Positions 35,304 through 46,100 of a stretch of DNA of 64,000 nt are shown here, in pieces. Below the pieces are notes generated by a model. It saw nothing but the letters and a program-made list of their open reading frames with translations, had not been told where the DNA came from and ran no database searches. Position 1 is the first letter of the stretch; the number at the start of each line of letters is the position of its first letter. This DNA comes from Verrucomicrobiales bacterium (lineage in GTDB: Bacteria > Verrucomicrobiota > Verrucomicrobiia > Verrucomicrobiales > DEV007), in the NCBI GenBank assembly GCA_029213005.1, contig JARGPI010000005.1, positions 186,001 to 250,000 of the forward strand, given 5' to 3'. The position numbers and the translations under genes were made by a program.

Positions 35304-36266
35304 ATGAAAGAAAATTGGGACAAAATCCTCTTAGTCAGTGCCTCTGTTATAGTCATCGGTTTATCCGGATGGTTTGCGACCAAGGCTCTCGCTTTTAAAG
35401 ATCTGTTTGTACTGGAACCAAATAGACCGAATGAAGAACTTCCGGAAGTAAAAACGGGTCAGACCGATATCGCGATCGATTACGTGAAGAAGGATACCAA
35501 TTGGGATCTTCCCAATAAAGGAACGCCGCCCAAGCCACTGCCGCTGTTCGTTTCAATCCCAATCGTGGAAATTGAGGGGACTACTATTGATATGCTCAAT
35601 CCTGAGGCCCGACAGATTCGCCCACCGGTGTCTAACGAATGGCTTCTCAGCAACAATCTCGACTTCCTGAATAAAAGCGTACTTCAATTGGATCCCGATC
35701 GCGACGGATACTCCAATATGGAAGAATGGAACGGCAACACCGATCCGAAAAACCCGGAGTCTCACCCTCCTTACGCCCTAAAACTGGTGATGAAAGCACG
35801 GCACTCTCAAGTCTACCGCGTCATTTTCGCCGCCAGACCTGACCAGACCCGCTTTCAAATCAGACGTCTCCCCTCTTCCAAGTGGAAAAAGGGCGACAAC
35901 TTCTACCTGGCGATTGGCGAAACATCCGGAGATAACCAAATCCGTCTTGACTCTTTTGAGGAAAAACAGGCAAAACGAAATGGAATTACCATCGACGCCT
36001 CCGTTCTGGATATCACCTACCTCCCCAAAGGCACCAAACACAAACTGATTCGAAATGTAGCGGAAGAGATACCAACGTATTACGCCGAACTGGAGTTTTC
36101 ACTCGACCCCGGAAAAACATTTTTTGTAAAAGAAGGTGACACCTTCCCTCTGGCCATTGATCCGAACACAAAATATCGGGTTACCAAGGTCGACGAAAAT
36201 TCTGCAACCGTTTCTTATGAAGAAACGCCCGGAAAGACCGAAACTGTTGAGATAAAGAAGAACTAA
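35304..36266 (+). CDS. Amuc_1099-like pilus-locus protein with a calcium-loop motif
   Basis: A 320-residue protein with an N-terminal membrane helix (ILLVSASVIVIGLSGWFATKAL) and a periplasmic part. Residues 131-150 contain LDPDRDGYSNMEEWNGNTDP, a thrombospondin-3/dockerin-like calcium-binding loop. The C-terminus is beta-rich and ends in an alternating charged strand (KTETVEIKKN). Its place between the Amuc_1100-like gene and the secretin gene matches Amuc_1099. A PilP-like bridge between inner-membrane complex and secretin is likely, but that is inference. Confidence 0.75.
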   Translation: MKENWDKILLVSASVIVIGLSGWFATKALAFKDLFVLEPNRPNEELPEVKTGQTDIAIDYVKKDTNWDLPNKGTPPKPLPLFVSIPIVEIEGTTIDMLNPEARQIRPPVSNEWLLSNNLDFLNKSVLQLDPDRDGYSNMEEWNGNTDPKNPESHPPYALKLVMKARHSQVYRVIFAARPDQTRFQIRRLPSSKWKKGDNFYLAIGETSGDNQIRLDSFEEKQAKRNGITIDASVLDITYLPKGTKHKLIRNVAEEIPTYYAELEFSLDPGKTFFVKEGDTFPLAIDPNTKYRVTKVDENSATVSYEETPGKTETVEIKKN

Positions 36267-36271
36267 AAGAG

Positions 36272-36301
36272 TTGACACTCGGGCCATATTCTGGTTTTGA
36301 T
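36272..36301 (+). promoter_or_regulatory. Possible promoter ahead of the secretin gene
   Basis: TTGACA at 36272-36277 is a perfect -35 box; the best -10 with an 18-bp spacer is TTTGAT (36296-36301), only four of six matches. It lies in the 89-bp gap before the secretin gene and could give it extra transcription within the pilus block. Confidence 0.3.
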
Positions 36302-36355
36302 GATGTCCTCATTCTTTCAAATTTGAGATTAAGCCGCTAAATTAAGAAAAAATTT

Positions 36356-39010
36356 ATGACCACACTTGTTGGAGTTTTAAAAAAAGCTGGGTTCGCGTTA
36401 GGTTTGTGCCTCGCAGCACAGACATCGAATGTGCTTGGCGATGGTATCGGCGTTGGCGATGGCCCATCTCCCGGCGTTCCTCAAATTGCCACTAACTATG
36501 TGATCAGAATGCAGGAACAGGTCAAGAGAGCTGATGACGCTGCATTGCGCGGTTCACAGTTGATGGCCGATGGAGATTTCGAAGGAGCGGTTGAACAATA
36601 TAACAACGCGATCGATTTGCTGCCTGATGCTCCCATGACAGCTCAGCGGCGCCGGGCCTATGTTAAGCAATATGCTCGGGCGGCAACGACTCTGGCAAGA
36701 AGCTATGCAGATGCTGGACGTTACAATGAAGCCATGGGATTGATCGAAGATGTGCTTCGCCCCACCGTTTCTCCCGATAATTTGGCGGCGAAAAGACTTC
36801 TCGAGCAGCTTAATGATCCCGAGTACTACTCACCAGCGCTGACTCCACAGCACCTCGACCGAGTAAGAAAAGTCAAAATGGCTTTGAAAACCGGACAGGG
36901 CTACCTCGATTATGGCGATTATGACCGCGCCGAAAGAGAGTATCACAAAGCGCTTAACATTGACCGCTACAACTCAGCCGCTCGTCGCAGCATTGAGAAT
37001 GTCGAAAGACATCGGATGAACTACTACGATGTGGCCAGAGACCAAACCCGCTCAACCTTTATCCGTCAGATTGCTGAAGAGTGGGAACTGCCAGTTCCAA
37101 CGGCTATCGATATCCCGGACATTTCAATTGGGGTTAACTCAGCGACTCAGGACATCATTCGTAACGAAGAGAAACTCAAAACAATCCGGATTCCAAGTCT
37201 CGAGTTCTCGGACACACCTTTGAAAGACGCTTTGCAGTTTATCCAGCAGAAGAGTGTCGAACTCGATTTTGCGGAATCTGATATCAATCGTAAGGGAGTG
37301 AACATCATTCTCAGCGCTGACTCTGCCGGTGGCGGTGGCGGCGGTGCCGTCGCTCCTGCTGGTGGTGATGGTGGTTTCGGATTTGAAGGTGGCGGCGGAG
37401 GTGCTGCCCTTGGCGGTGGCGGTGGTGGAGTTGCTAACACTCCTATTACCCTTCGTCTTACCAATGTTCCTCTCGGTGAGGCACTTCGTTACACAACGAA
37501 TCTCGCTCAATTGAAATACAAAGTTGAATCCCATGCGGTGATCGTGGTCCCACTATCCACTCCGGATGCGGATCTTTTCACTAACCAATACACGGTTCCT
37601 CCTACTTTCCTTTCCGGAGGAAATCAGGGCGGAGGCGGCGGTGGAGCCCCTGCTGACCCATTTGCACCTGAACCGGCGGCAGGTCCTGCAGCGATCACCC
37701 GTCAGACTGCTAAGCAGATCCTTGAAAATGCGGGTATCACTTTTGCTCAGGGAGCCACAGCCATCTATAACCCTGGCACGTCAACGCTCATCGTTAAGAA
37801 CACACCTGATCAGATGGATTTGGTAGAAGCTTATATTGAGTCAATCAAAGGCGGCGTCGAGAAGCAGATTTATATCACCTCCAAGTTCATCGAGATTGGT
37901 GAAGAAGTTGGTAAAGAGCTGGGATTCGACTGGTTGCTGGGCGGATTCAACGTTGGCTCGACTCCCCGGGTATTTGCGGGTGGCGGAACTACTGGCGGAC
38001 AGGCCGGAGCTTTCAATGCTACAGATTATACCTTTGTGAACCCCGGAGTGGGCGTTCCGGTTGGATCAAACCCTGTGACCTCGGCACTGAGATCGGGAAC
38101 CCGCGCGATTGATACCAACAGCATCGATGCTCTTATTGCGGAAGCTGGCGGTGGCGCTTCGAATACCAATCAGGCGGCTCCTGCCGTGTTTGGTATCTCC
38201 GGAGTTTTCACCGATCCTCAGTTTCAGCTCATGATTCGTGCTTTGAACCAGAAGAAGGGCGTTGATCTTCTCTCCGCTCCATCGGTAATGGCCAGAAGTG
38301 GTAACCGCGCGAAGATCGAAGTCATTCGCGAATTTATCTACCCAACCGAATACGACCCACCAGAGATTCCAAACACCTTCGGAGGAAGCACCACCTTGTC
38401 TTCCACTCCCGGAACCACTCAATCATCAGGAGGTTTCCCAGTCACACCAGCAACCCCGACTGCCTTTGAAGTCAGGAACACAGGTGTTACTCTGGAAGTT
38501 GATCCGGTTCTCGGAGCTGATAACTACACGATTGACTTGAACTTGGCTCCTGAAGTGGTGGAATTCGATGGATTCATTAACTACGGATCACCAATTCAGA
38601 CGACTGCAGTCAACGGACTCGGACAAACTGAGAACGTGGTTATCACGGAAAACCGAATCGAAATGCCGGTCTTCAACACACGGAAAGTGACTACTCAGGT
38701 TACGATTTGGGATGGCCAGACCGTTGCTCTTGGTGGGTTGATTCGGGAAGATATTCAGGATGTGGAAGATAAAATCCCCTTCCTTGGGGACCTTCCTGCC
38801 ATCGGCCGTTTGTTCCGGACAAATGTTGAGCTTCACTTGAAGCGCAATCTTACGATCTTCGTAAAGGCTGTGATTCAAGACCCCGCTGGACAACCAATTC
38901 ACGGAACTCTTGAGGAAGAGCAACCTAACATTATTGAACCTCGTCCAAGAGTTTCAACGGTTCCTCCAGGTGGAAACTTTGCTCCACCACCTATCGATTA
39001 CTCCAAATAA
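36356..39010 (+). CDS. Type IV pilus secretin (PilQ/GspD family), Amuc_1098-like
   Basis: An 884-residue outer-membrane secretin. After a signal peptide (about residues 1-28) come TPR-like repeats (about 50-220: GDFEGAVEQYNNAIDLLPDAP, DYDRAEREYHKALNIDRYN). STN/N-type domains follow (SLEFSDTPLKDALQFIQQKS), then the secretin core with VTTQVTIWDGQTVALGGLI and KIPFLGDLPAIGRLFR near the end. Two Gly-rich runs (about residues 321-360 and 419-434) interrupt the N-domains; similar low-complexity linkers occur in verrucomicrobial secretins. A strong intrinsic terminator follows, ending the pilus block. No pilB, pilT or pilin gene is adjacent. Confidence 0.88.
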   Translation: MTTLVGVLKKAGFALGLCLAAQTSNVLGDGIGVGDGPSPGVPQIATNYVIRMQEQVKRADDAALRGSQLMADGDFEGAVEQYNNAIDLLPDAPMTAQRRRAYVKQYARAATTLARSYADAGRYNEAMGLIEDVLRPTVSPDNLAAKRLLEQLNDPEYYSPALTPQHLDRVRKVKMALKTGQGYLDYGDYDRAEREYHKALNIDRYNSAARRSIENVERHRMNYYDVARDQTRSTFIRQIAEEWELPVPTAIDIPDISIGVNSATQDIIRNEEKLKTIRIPSLEFSDTPLKDALQFIQQKSVELDFAESDINRKGVNIILSADSAGGGGGGAVAPAGGDGGFGFEGGGGGAALGGGGGGVANTPITLRLTNVPLGEALRYTTNLAQLKYKVESHAVIVVPLSTPDADLFTNQYTVPPTFLSGGNQGGGGGGAPADPFAPEPAAGPAAITRQTAKQILENAGITFAQGATAIYNPGTSTLIVKNTPDQMDLVEAYIESIKGGVEKQIYITSKFIEIGEEVGKELGFDWLLGGFNVGSTPRVFAGGGTTGGQAGAFNATDYTFVNPGVGVPVGSNPVTSALRSGTRAIDTNSIDALIAEAGGGASNTNQAAPAVFGISGVFTDPQFQLMIRALNQKKGVDLLSAPSVMARSGNRAKIEVIREFIYPTEYDPPEIPNTFGGSTTLSSTPGTTQSSGGFPVTPATPTAFEVRNTGVTLEVDPVLGADNYTIDLNLAPEVVEFDGFINYGSPIQTTAVNGLGQTENVVITENRIEMPVFNTRKVTTQVTIWDGQTVALGGLIREDIQDVEDKIPFLGDLPAIGRLFRTNVELHLKRNLTIFVKAVIQDPAGQPIHGTLEEEQPNIIEPRPRVSTVPPGGNFAPPPIDYSK

Positions 39011-39020
39011 TTTAAATCGA

Positions 39021-39048
39021 GGCGCGACAGCATCTGTCGCGCCTTTTT
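39021..39048 (+). terminator. Intrinsic terminator after the pilus block
   Basis: GGCGCGACAG (39021-39030) pairs perfectly with CTGTCGCGCC (39034-39043) around a CAT loop and is followed by TTTTT. It lies 10 bp after the secretin stop and 12 bp before coaE, separating the two transcription units. Confidence 0.93.
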
Positions 39049-39059
39049 ATTTCCTACCG

Positions 39060-39668
39060 ATGCCTATCACCGTCGCTGTCACTGGAGGTATCGCCTGTGG
39101 GAAGTCCCACCTTTTAAGTCACCTTTCAAAGAGTCCCGGTATCCAATGCGACGTTTTCAGCTGTGACGAGGCAGTTAGCAAGCTGTTGACAGAAGCTGAA
39201 ATTGTAGGACGTTTGAAGGATTGTATAGGAAGCTCAGTTCTTGAGGCGGACGGTAAAATCAACCGTAGCGTTTTGAGAACCGTGATTTTTGAAAATCCGC
39301 TGATTCGAAAACAGGTTGAAGATATTTTGCATCCAGCCGTTTTAGAAAGAGCTGAGACATTTCTCAAAATTTCGAAAGGTGAACTTCTCCTAATTGAAGT
39401 TCCCTTACTTTACGAAGTTGATTTTCCCATATTTAGAGATTCCGACTTAGTAATAGGATGTTCAGAAAAAACTCAACTGGCCAGGCTAACTGGCATCAGG
39501 GGCATGGAACGTGGATTAGCCGAAAAGATTCTTTCCGCGCAATTGCCAATTCAGGAAAAGATTAATCGATCCAACTACGTAATCTGGAATGATGGCTCTA
39601 TGGAAGCCTTTAACGATCAGATTAAATCCCTTTCAGAGATATTTACATCCAACCGCAGCAGTACATGA
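39060..39668 (+). CDS. coaE: Dephospho-CoA kinase
   Basis: A 202-residue kinase for the last step of coenzyme A synthesis (3'-phosphorylation of dephospho-CoA). The P-loop is TGGIACGKSHL (about residues 8-18); CDEAVSKLL and DILHPAVLERAE are the CoA-domain and lid segments, and EVPLLYEVDF matches the Walker-B region. ATG 39060 gives the standard N-terminus; the frame is open further upstream through the terminator but without family similarity. The stop overlaps the rho start (ATGA, 4 bp), so the two are coupled. Confidence 0.93.
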   Translation: MPITVAVTGGIACGKSHLLSHLSKSPGIQCDVFSCDEAVSKLLTEAEIVGRLKDCIGSSVLEADGKINRSVLRTVIFENPLIRKQVEDILHPAVLERAETFLKISKGELLLIEVPLLYEVDFPIFRDSDLVIGCSEKTQLARLTGIRGMERGLAEKILSAQLPIQEKINRSNYVIWNDGSMEAFNDQIKSLSEIFTSNRSST

Positions 39669-41044
39669 CAAAAGAAGCCGAAGATACGACGAATATTGCT
39701 ACCGACGTTAAAGAAAAGCCAAAAATTGAAGTTCCCGAGTCCATCGATATCAATGATTTCCAAGGGAAATCGCTGAATGATCTCCATGAGGCTGCTCAAA
39801 AAATTGGTCTGCGCGTCGCCGGTATCCGGTCAAAGCACCAACTGATATTCGAAATTCTTCAAGTTTATGGAAAGCACGGCACTTCTATGGTCGCGTCAGG
39901 TTTTCTTGATTACACGGGCGATAATTTCGGCTTTTTGCGTTGGCCTGCGTTCAGCTTCCTCTCCAATGCGGAAGATGTCTATGTGCCAGCCAATCTGATC
40001 AAGAAAAGCGATCTGCGGCCCGGCCAATTGCTCAAATGTAAGGTTCGCGCCCCGAAAGACAGGGAAAAATACCTCTCAGTGGAATCCATTATCGAAATCG
40101 AAGGAATTCCTTTTGATGAATGGGAATCCGCCAATGGCTTCGACAACCTGACGGCGCTCTTCCCGTCTGAGCGGATCATTCTGGAAACGTCCGAAGCCGG
40201 TGCCGCTGCTTCACGGGTCATGGACCTTGTCTCCCCCCTTGGTAAAGGACAAAGAGGATTAATCGTGGCTCCACCCCGTGGAGGAAAGACGATTCTTCTG
40301 AAGAATATCGCTGTTTCGATCGCAAAGAATCATCCCGAAGTGGAGTTGATCGTGTTGCTGCTCGACGAACGTCCTGAGGAAGTCACTGACTTTCGGGAGA
40401 CCGTCAACGCCTCCGTCTACAGCTCGACTTTCGATGAAGCGGCGACACGCCATATCCAGGTCGCCGACATGGTCCTGAACCGGGCGAAAAGACTTGTCGA
40501 GCAAGGCAAGGATGTAGTCGTCCTACTGGACAGTCTTACCCGGTTGGCACGAGGTCACAACTCAGCCAGTCAATCCGGTGCTTCTAATAAAATGGGCAAA
40601 AAAGGTCGCGGAGGAAGAGGCGGCGGAGGAGGCCCCATTGGTTCGGGTGGTATATCGCCGAAAGCTCTGGAACGCTCGCGTCGATTCTTCGGTGCCGCGC
40701 GAAATGTTGAAGAAGGCGGCAGCTTAACCATTGTAGCGACCTGTCTGATTGAGACTGACAGCCGGATGGATGACGTCATTTTCGAAGAATTCAAGGGCAC
40801 CGGAAATATGGAGATAACTCTGGACAGGGAAATGGCCGAAGCCCGGATTTTCCCTGCGATTCATATTTTGAAATCGGGAACGAGAAAGGATGACCTCCTC
40901 TATCATGCCGATGAAATGCCCAGAGTGATGGGTCTTCGCAAGCAATTGGCAGCGAGACCGGCACCGGAAGCGATGGAAGTGCTACTGCGTCAGATCAAGG
41001 CGACCAGCTCCAATGCGGAACTGATTTTGAGAGGCATCGATTAA
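39665..41044 (+). CDS. rho: Transcription termination factor Rho with an Arg/Gly-rich insertion
   Basis: A 459-residue Rho hexameric RNA helicase. An acidic N-terminal extension (about residues 1-35) precedes Rho_N ([22 protein letters not shown]), the CSD/RNA-binding domain ([16 protein letters not shown]) and the ATPase: P-loop [12 protein letters not shown] (about 201-212), Walker [15 protein letters not shown], arginine-finger region [17 protein letters not shown]. Between [12 protein letters not shown] and [15 protein letters not shown], where E. coli has the short RNA-contacting Q-loop, there is an insert rich in Gly and Arg ([18 protein letters not shown], about 313-330). It lies downstream of coaE with a 4-bp overlap. 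Confidence 0.95.
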   Translation: MTKEAEDTTNIATDVKEKPKIEVPESIDINDFQGKSLNDLHEAAQKIGLRVAGIRSKHQLIFEILQVYGKHGTSMVASGFLDYTGDNFGFLRWPAFSFLSNAEDVYVPANLIKKSDLRPGQLLKCKVRAPKDREKYLSVESIIEIEGIPFDEWESANGFDNLTALFPSERIILETSEAGAAASRVMDLVSPLGKGQRGLIVAPPRGGKTILLKNIAVSIAKNHPEVELIVLLLDERPEEVTDFRETVNASVYSSTFDEAATRHIQVADMVLNRAKRLVEQGKDVVVLLDSLTRLARGHNSASQSGASNKMGKKGRGGRGGGGGPIGSGGISPKALERSRRFFGAARNVEEGGSLTIVATCLIETDSRMDDVIFEEFKGTGNMEITLDREMAEARIFPAIHILKSGTRKDDLLYHADEMPRVMGLRKQLAARPAPEAMEVLLRQIKATSSNAELILRGID

Positions 41045-41093
41045 TCACGAAGTTCACCCTCCGAACGTCTTATTAACTTTCGAAAGCCTTTGA

Positions 41094-42197
41094 ATGTCTG
41101 AATCCGAAGAACACTATCTGGATACCCCGGAGGCCATAGCCTCATACTTCGAACGCCTCTCGACGGAAGGCCACGAGATCTGCGCAGTGGATACCGAGGC
41201 CGATAGTCTGCACTCTTACGAAACGAAGATGTGCCTGATCCAGTTCGCGGTGCCGGGAAATCTTGCGATTATTGATCCTCTGGCGGTGGAATTACATGAG
41301 CTCGATCCGATGCTCGATTTCTTCAAAACCACCAAAGCGATTTGGATGCACGGAGCCGATTACGATATGTCGATGTTCCGGAAGACGTTCAACTGGATTC
41401 CCGAGGTGGTCTGGGACACCCAAAGTGCAGCGCGGCTACTCGGAGTTCGGAAGTACGGCCTCGCTAATTTACTGGAAGAGGAATTTGGTCTCGTTGTTTC
41501 GAAACAAAGCCAGAAAGCAAATTGGGGCAAAAGGCCACTCAGTGAGAAGATGTTGGCCTACGCCTTCAATGATGTTCGCTATCTGATCGAACTCGGCGAC
41601 CGCTACCTGAAACGACTCGAAGAAAAAGGGCGGAGAGGGTGGTTCGAAGAATTGTGTGCGGCTGCCCGGGTTATTGCTGAGGAAAGAGAAGAGCGGAGCG
41701 GTGACGAAGTCTGGCGAATCAACGGTTGGGGCAAACTCGATCCCAGAGGGCTGGCTTTCCTTAAAGGGCTCTGGAACTGGCGGGACGAAGAGTGCAAGCG
41801 ACTCGACCGTCCTCACTTCAAATTTATGTCGAACAACGAGCTGATCGAGTTCGCCAAACAATTGCAAAAGGGTGAGAGAATCGAACCTCCCAAATACCTT
41901 CGCCCTGCGTTCGCTCGCAGAATGTTGAAAGCGATCAGTGAAATCAGAGAGATCCCCGAATCGGAATTTCCGGTCAAGTATCGTCGCAACGGTGGCCCCC
42001 GTCTGGAAATCGACGAGGACCGTTTTCTCCGGATGAGAGATTATCGGGATAAAGTCGCTGAAGAACTCGATATTGACTCGACTCTCATCGCCACTCGCCA
42101 GAATCTCGAATTTCTCGCGTCTCCCAATGTAGATGGAGAGGAAAAAGAGAGCATGTTGCTCAATTGGCAAAAGGAATTGATCCGGGAAGAACTCTAA
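41094..42197 (+). CDS. rnd: Ribonuclease D-like 3'-5' exoribonuclease with HRDC domain
   Basis: A 367-residue RNase D. The DEDD exonuclease domain occupies about residues 1-200: Asp/Glu in CAVDTEADSLHSYETKMCLIQF, Asp in WMHGADYDMSMF, and the Exo III motif with Tyr and Asp in LAYAFNDVRYLIEL. An HRDC domain follows (about 205-290: AFLKGLWNWRDEECKRLDRPHFKFMSN). It trims 3' ends of tRNA and other stable RNAs. It starts 49 bp after rho on the same strand, so the coaE-rho-rnd genes may be one unit. Confidence 0.9.
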   Translation: MSESEEHYLDTPEAIASYFERLSTEGHEICAVDTEADSLHSYETKMCLIQFAVPGNLAIIDPLAVELHELDPMLDFFKTTKAIWMHGADYDMSMFRKTFNWIPEVVWDTQSAARLLGVRKYGLANLLEEEFGLVVSKQSQKANWGKRPLSEKMLAYAFNDVRYLIELGDRYLKRLEEKGRRGWFEELCAAARVIAEEREERSGDEVWRINGWGKLDPRGLAFLKGLWNWRDEECKRLDRPHFKFMSNNELIEFAKQLQKGERIEPPKYLRPAFARRMLKAISEIREIPESEFPVKYRRNGGPRLEIDEDRFLRMRDYRDKVAEELDIDSTLIATRQNLEFLASPNVDGEEKESMLLNWQKELIREEL

Positions 42198-42216
42198 TTT
42201 CGCTCCATTTCGGACA

Positions 42217-42996
42217 ATGAAACCTCTTCTCGCCACCATTCTCGCGCTGTTCTTGATTACGGCCTGCTCGAACGAGGATAGCGATGCGCTTGTGGTGGGA
42301 ATGGAACTGGCCTATCCCCCGTTCGAAATGCGCAACGACCAGAACGAACCGGAAGGAATCAGCGTCTCGATGGCCAGGGACCTCGGCAAATTCCTTAACC
42401 GTCCGGTTGAAATCCGGGATGTCGCCTGGGATGGAATTATTCCAGCGTTAAAATCCGGGAAAATCGACCTGATTATCTCCTCGATGACAAAAACAGAGGA
42501 AAGAGCACGCTCGATCGCTTTCTCCGATGGCTACGTCACGAACGGCCTCTGCCTTCTCGTCCCCAAAGACTCGCCGATCGAATCAAAAGACGACTTGAAG
42601 CAGGCGGGGCTGAAAATAGCGGTGAAGCTCTCAACTACCGGTGAAATCTGGGCGAAAGCTAATCTTCCCGACGCCAAATTTACCACGCTGGATACCTCTG
42701 CGACCTGCGTGCTCGAAGTGGTTCAGGGCCGGGCTGACGCCTTTATTTATGACCAGATTTCAATCTATCAGTATTGGAAAAAGCATCCGGACACGACGCG
42801 TCCGATTCTTCAGCCAATCCGGGATGAGACCTGGGGTGTTGGCTTGAGAAAAGGAGACACGGAGCTCAAGGAGCAGGTCAATGCTTTCCTCGAACAGTAC
42901 CGGTCAAGCGGCGGTTTTGATCGCCTCGCGGACCGTTACATGAAAGAGGAAAAAGAAGCTTTCGAAAAATTAGGCGTCCCTTTTGTGTTCCATTGA
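42217..42996 (+). CDS. Amino-acid-type ABC transporter substrate-binding lipoprotein
   Basis: A 259-residue family 3 solute-binding protein. The lipobox FLITACSNED places the acylated Cys at residue 17. The domain signature (VVGMELAYPPFEMRNDQNEPEGISVSMARDL) and the later IDLIISSMTKTEERARSIAFSD are typical of polar amino-acid binding proteins. No permease or ATPase is adjacent, so the transport partner is unknown; a signal-sensing role is possible. It follows rnd by 19 bp. Confidence 0.9.
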   Translation: MKPLLATILALFLITACSNEDSDALVVGMELAYPPFEMRNDQNEPEGISVSMARDLGKFLNRPVEIRDVAWDGIIPALKSGKIDLIISSMTKTEERARSIAFSDGYVTNGLCLLVPKDSPIESKDDLKQAGLKIAVKLSTTGEIWAKANLPDAKFTTLDTSATCVLEVVQGRADAFIYDQISIYQYWKKHPDTTRPILQPIRDETWGVGLRKGDTELKEQVNAFLEQYRSSGGFDRLADRYMKEEKEAFEKLGVPFVFH

Positions 42997-43158
42997 ATTA
43001 GAACACGCGAAAGCGCGACTGCTTTGCCCGTTACAACCAGTCTCTTAAACGTAATAGTTACTGGGTTGGAGAGTGTTAAGGCACTCAATAGCGTCAATAA
43101 TGAAGTGACTCGCTGAAGGGTTATGGCACCTTTCACCAGCATATCCCCCATCTCTTTC

Positions 43159-46100
43159 ATGAATCGAATGATGATCAACCAATCATTACCAGTCCTACTT
43201 TTATCTCTACTGCTTCCGGTTTTCGGAAGTTCAAAAGATATTGCCTCGAAAAAGCTCGAAAAATCCACTCCCAATCCGGGCAAAACGCTTTTCTACAAAC
43301 TGCCTCCGGAGGATTCTGGAGTCGACCTCGTCGTCCCGATCGATGAAGACCACCCTCTGGCCCGCGCTTATCATTCCAGCTCAGCCTGTTCCGCGGTCGC
43401 TGTGGGAGATCTGGACCTGGATGGCAGACCCGATATTTTTGCAGGAAACGGCCCTCGGGAGAACGGTCTTTATCTCCAAAACAAAAAGATGAAGTTCACC
43501 AACGTCACCGAATCCGCGGGAGTTAGTGGAGGAGATGCCTGGGCGGTGGGAATTTCATTGGTGGATTTTGATAACGACGGGGACCTGGATGCCTACGTCT
43601 GTAACTATGACTCGCCTAACAATCTCTATGTCAATCAGACAATCGTAGATGGCAAGCGAAACAAGGGACCGCTGCGGTTCGTCGACGAAGCCGCGAAATA
43701 CGGTCTCGATATCGCAGACGGCAGTGTCGTTTCCGCCTTTGCCGATTATGATCGGGACGGCGATCTCGATCTCTACATTCTCACCCATCAAATCTATCGG
43801 GAGGGTGGCCGCCCGGCCGAACCGATCCCTCTAGTTGATGAGAACGGAAAGCTGGAGGTCAACGACGAGTTCAAACGTTGGTATCGCGTCAATCAGTTCA
43901 GTAAAGGTGAAAACGGCGAAGTCCTCTACACCGAATGCGGCCGCCCCGACTTCCTCTTCAGAAACGATGGTGAGAAGGGATACGTCGAAGTCACTCTGAC
44001 AGCGGGGATGAATAAAGATGCCCACTGGGGAAATTCAGCCACCTGGTGGGACTACAATCACGACGGATGGCCGGATCTCTATATTGGGAATGATTTTAAG
44101 AGCCCCGATTTTCTATACCGGAACAATGGGGACGGCACCTTCACCGAAATGTCAGAGGAAATGGTTCGCCATACCACCTGGTTCTCGATGGGAGCGGTGC
44201 AGAGCGATTTCAACAATGACGGGCTGATTGACTTTGTGCTCGCCGACATGCTGCCCCGAACTCACTACATGCAAACCGCCTCCATGGCGAATATGGCGGA
44301 CCGGCTCGACAACCTGGAAGGTGTCGGCGGGGCTTATCAAATGATGCGAAATACTCTTCACATCAATACCGGAACCGATAAATTTCTCGAAGGAGCCTGG
44401 TTATCCAATGTGGCTGACACCGAATGGACCTGGGCGATCCGCAGTGCAGATTTTGATAACGATGGCCTGGCGGACCTGTTTTTCTGCAACGGGGTCCCCC
44501 GGCAATTCAATCACTCCGACCTTCCCGATATCGATCACGCCGCGCTGGTAGGGAAAACTCACTGGGATCACTACAAAGGCACTCCGGAACGCCGGGAGCA
44601 GAATCTCGCCTTCCACAACCGGGGTGACTTCCGCTTCGACGATGTTTCCGCCGAGTGGGGATTGGACCATCTCAGCATGTCATACGGTGCGTCGCTTGCC
44701 GACCTCGATGGCGATGGCAGAATGGACCTGCTGGTATCCAATTTGGCCGACCCGCTATCCATCTACTGGAATAAATCGACCAAGGGAAACCGAATCGTCG
44801 TTGATCTGAAAGGGACCAGATCCAATAAACAGGGTATCGGCAGTGTCGCCACTCTCACTACCTCCGACGGGCAAACCCAGATCCGGCAGCTCTTTCCCTA
44901 TGGAGGCTTTCTGGATGCAGACGAACCGATCTTCCACTTTGGCGTCGGCGAACACAAAGAAGTCAGTAGCTTGAAGATCGAGTGGCCGTCCGGCCAAGTC
45001 CAGGAATTCAAAAATCTGGCGGTTAATCAACGCTATACCATCACCGAACCCGCAGGCGAAGCAAAGCAATCAGATCCGGTGACTTCGCGGAGACCTACCA
45101 ATACCTGGTTTACCAAAATACCGTCTCTGAAGGGCTTCGATCATCGCGAGACGGAATTTGATGACTTTGATCGGCAGCCACTCATGCCATTGAAACTTTC
45201 CCAGCTCGGCCCGGGCCAGGCCTGGAGCGACATCGATGGAGACGGGGACTTCGACTTCTATCTCGCAGGAGCGGCGGGACAGCCCGGTCAGCTTTTCGAA
45301 AACCAGACAACTTCAGGATCGAAGGACATCCTCTTTATACCGCAAATTATCGACGCCTTTAACAAGGATGCTCGCTTCGAAGATATGGGCTGTCTCTTTT
45401 TCGATGCCGATAGCGATGGTGACCCCGATCTTTATGTCGTCAGTGGTGGAGTCGAATGTCTACCCGGCGCCGAGACGCTGCAGGACAGACTCTACCTGAA
45501 TAATAACGGAGATTTTACCCTGGCACCCGATGCCCTGCCCGAAGCTCACCATAGTGGAAGCGTCATCGCCGCTTGCGATTTTGATCGGGATGGAGACCTC
45601 GATTTATTTGTTGGTTCACGCTCTATTCCCGGACGTTACCCCGAATCACCCACCAGCCAACTTCTGCGCAACAACGGTGGAAAATTTGAATCCGTAATCA
45701 CCGAACTGGCGCCTCAGTTAGAGAAGGTCGGTATGGTCACCAGTGCCATCTGGAGCGATGCGAATAACGACGGTTGGCAGGATTTACTGGTCACCACGGA
45801 CTGGGGATTGATTCGCTTTTTTCTAAATAAAGAGGGCAAGTTAGTCGAAGTCACCGAGGAGGCGAAGCTTTCCGGCGAGGGCCTCGCCCGCGAAGGTTGG
45901 TGGAATGGAATCGCCGCCAGCGACATCGATAACGACGGCGACATGGACTATGTCGTCACTAACATGGGCACCAATACCTACCGACGTGCCGGTTTGAGCC
46001 ACCCCGAACTCCTTTTCTACGGCGACTTCGATGGCTCCGGCAAAAAACATATCGTCGAGGGTTACTTCAAAACCGAAAACGGAAAACAGGTCTGCTACCC

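Noticed and set aside
37321..37437. Gly-rich tandem codons in the secretin gene as a mobile or satellite repeat
   Set aside because: In-frame low-complexity linker between secretin N-domains; no repeat unit of constant length.
41469..42239. Open frame of 256 codons on the minus strand
   Set aside because: Antisense to the rnd gene; the product is low in recognisable structure.
42997..43158. Possible small RNA or tRNA gene in the gap before the CRTAC gene
   Set aside because: A short CGCG-AAAG-CGCG hairpin is present, but I could not fold a cloverleaf or find conserved RNA features.
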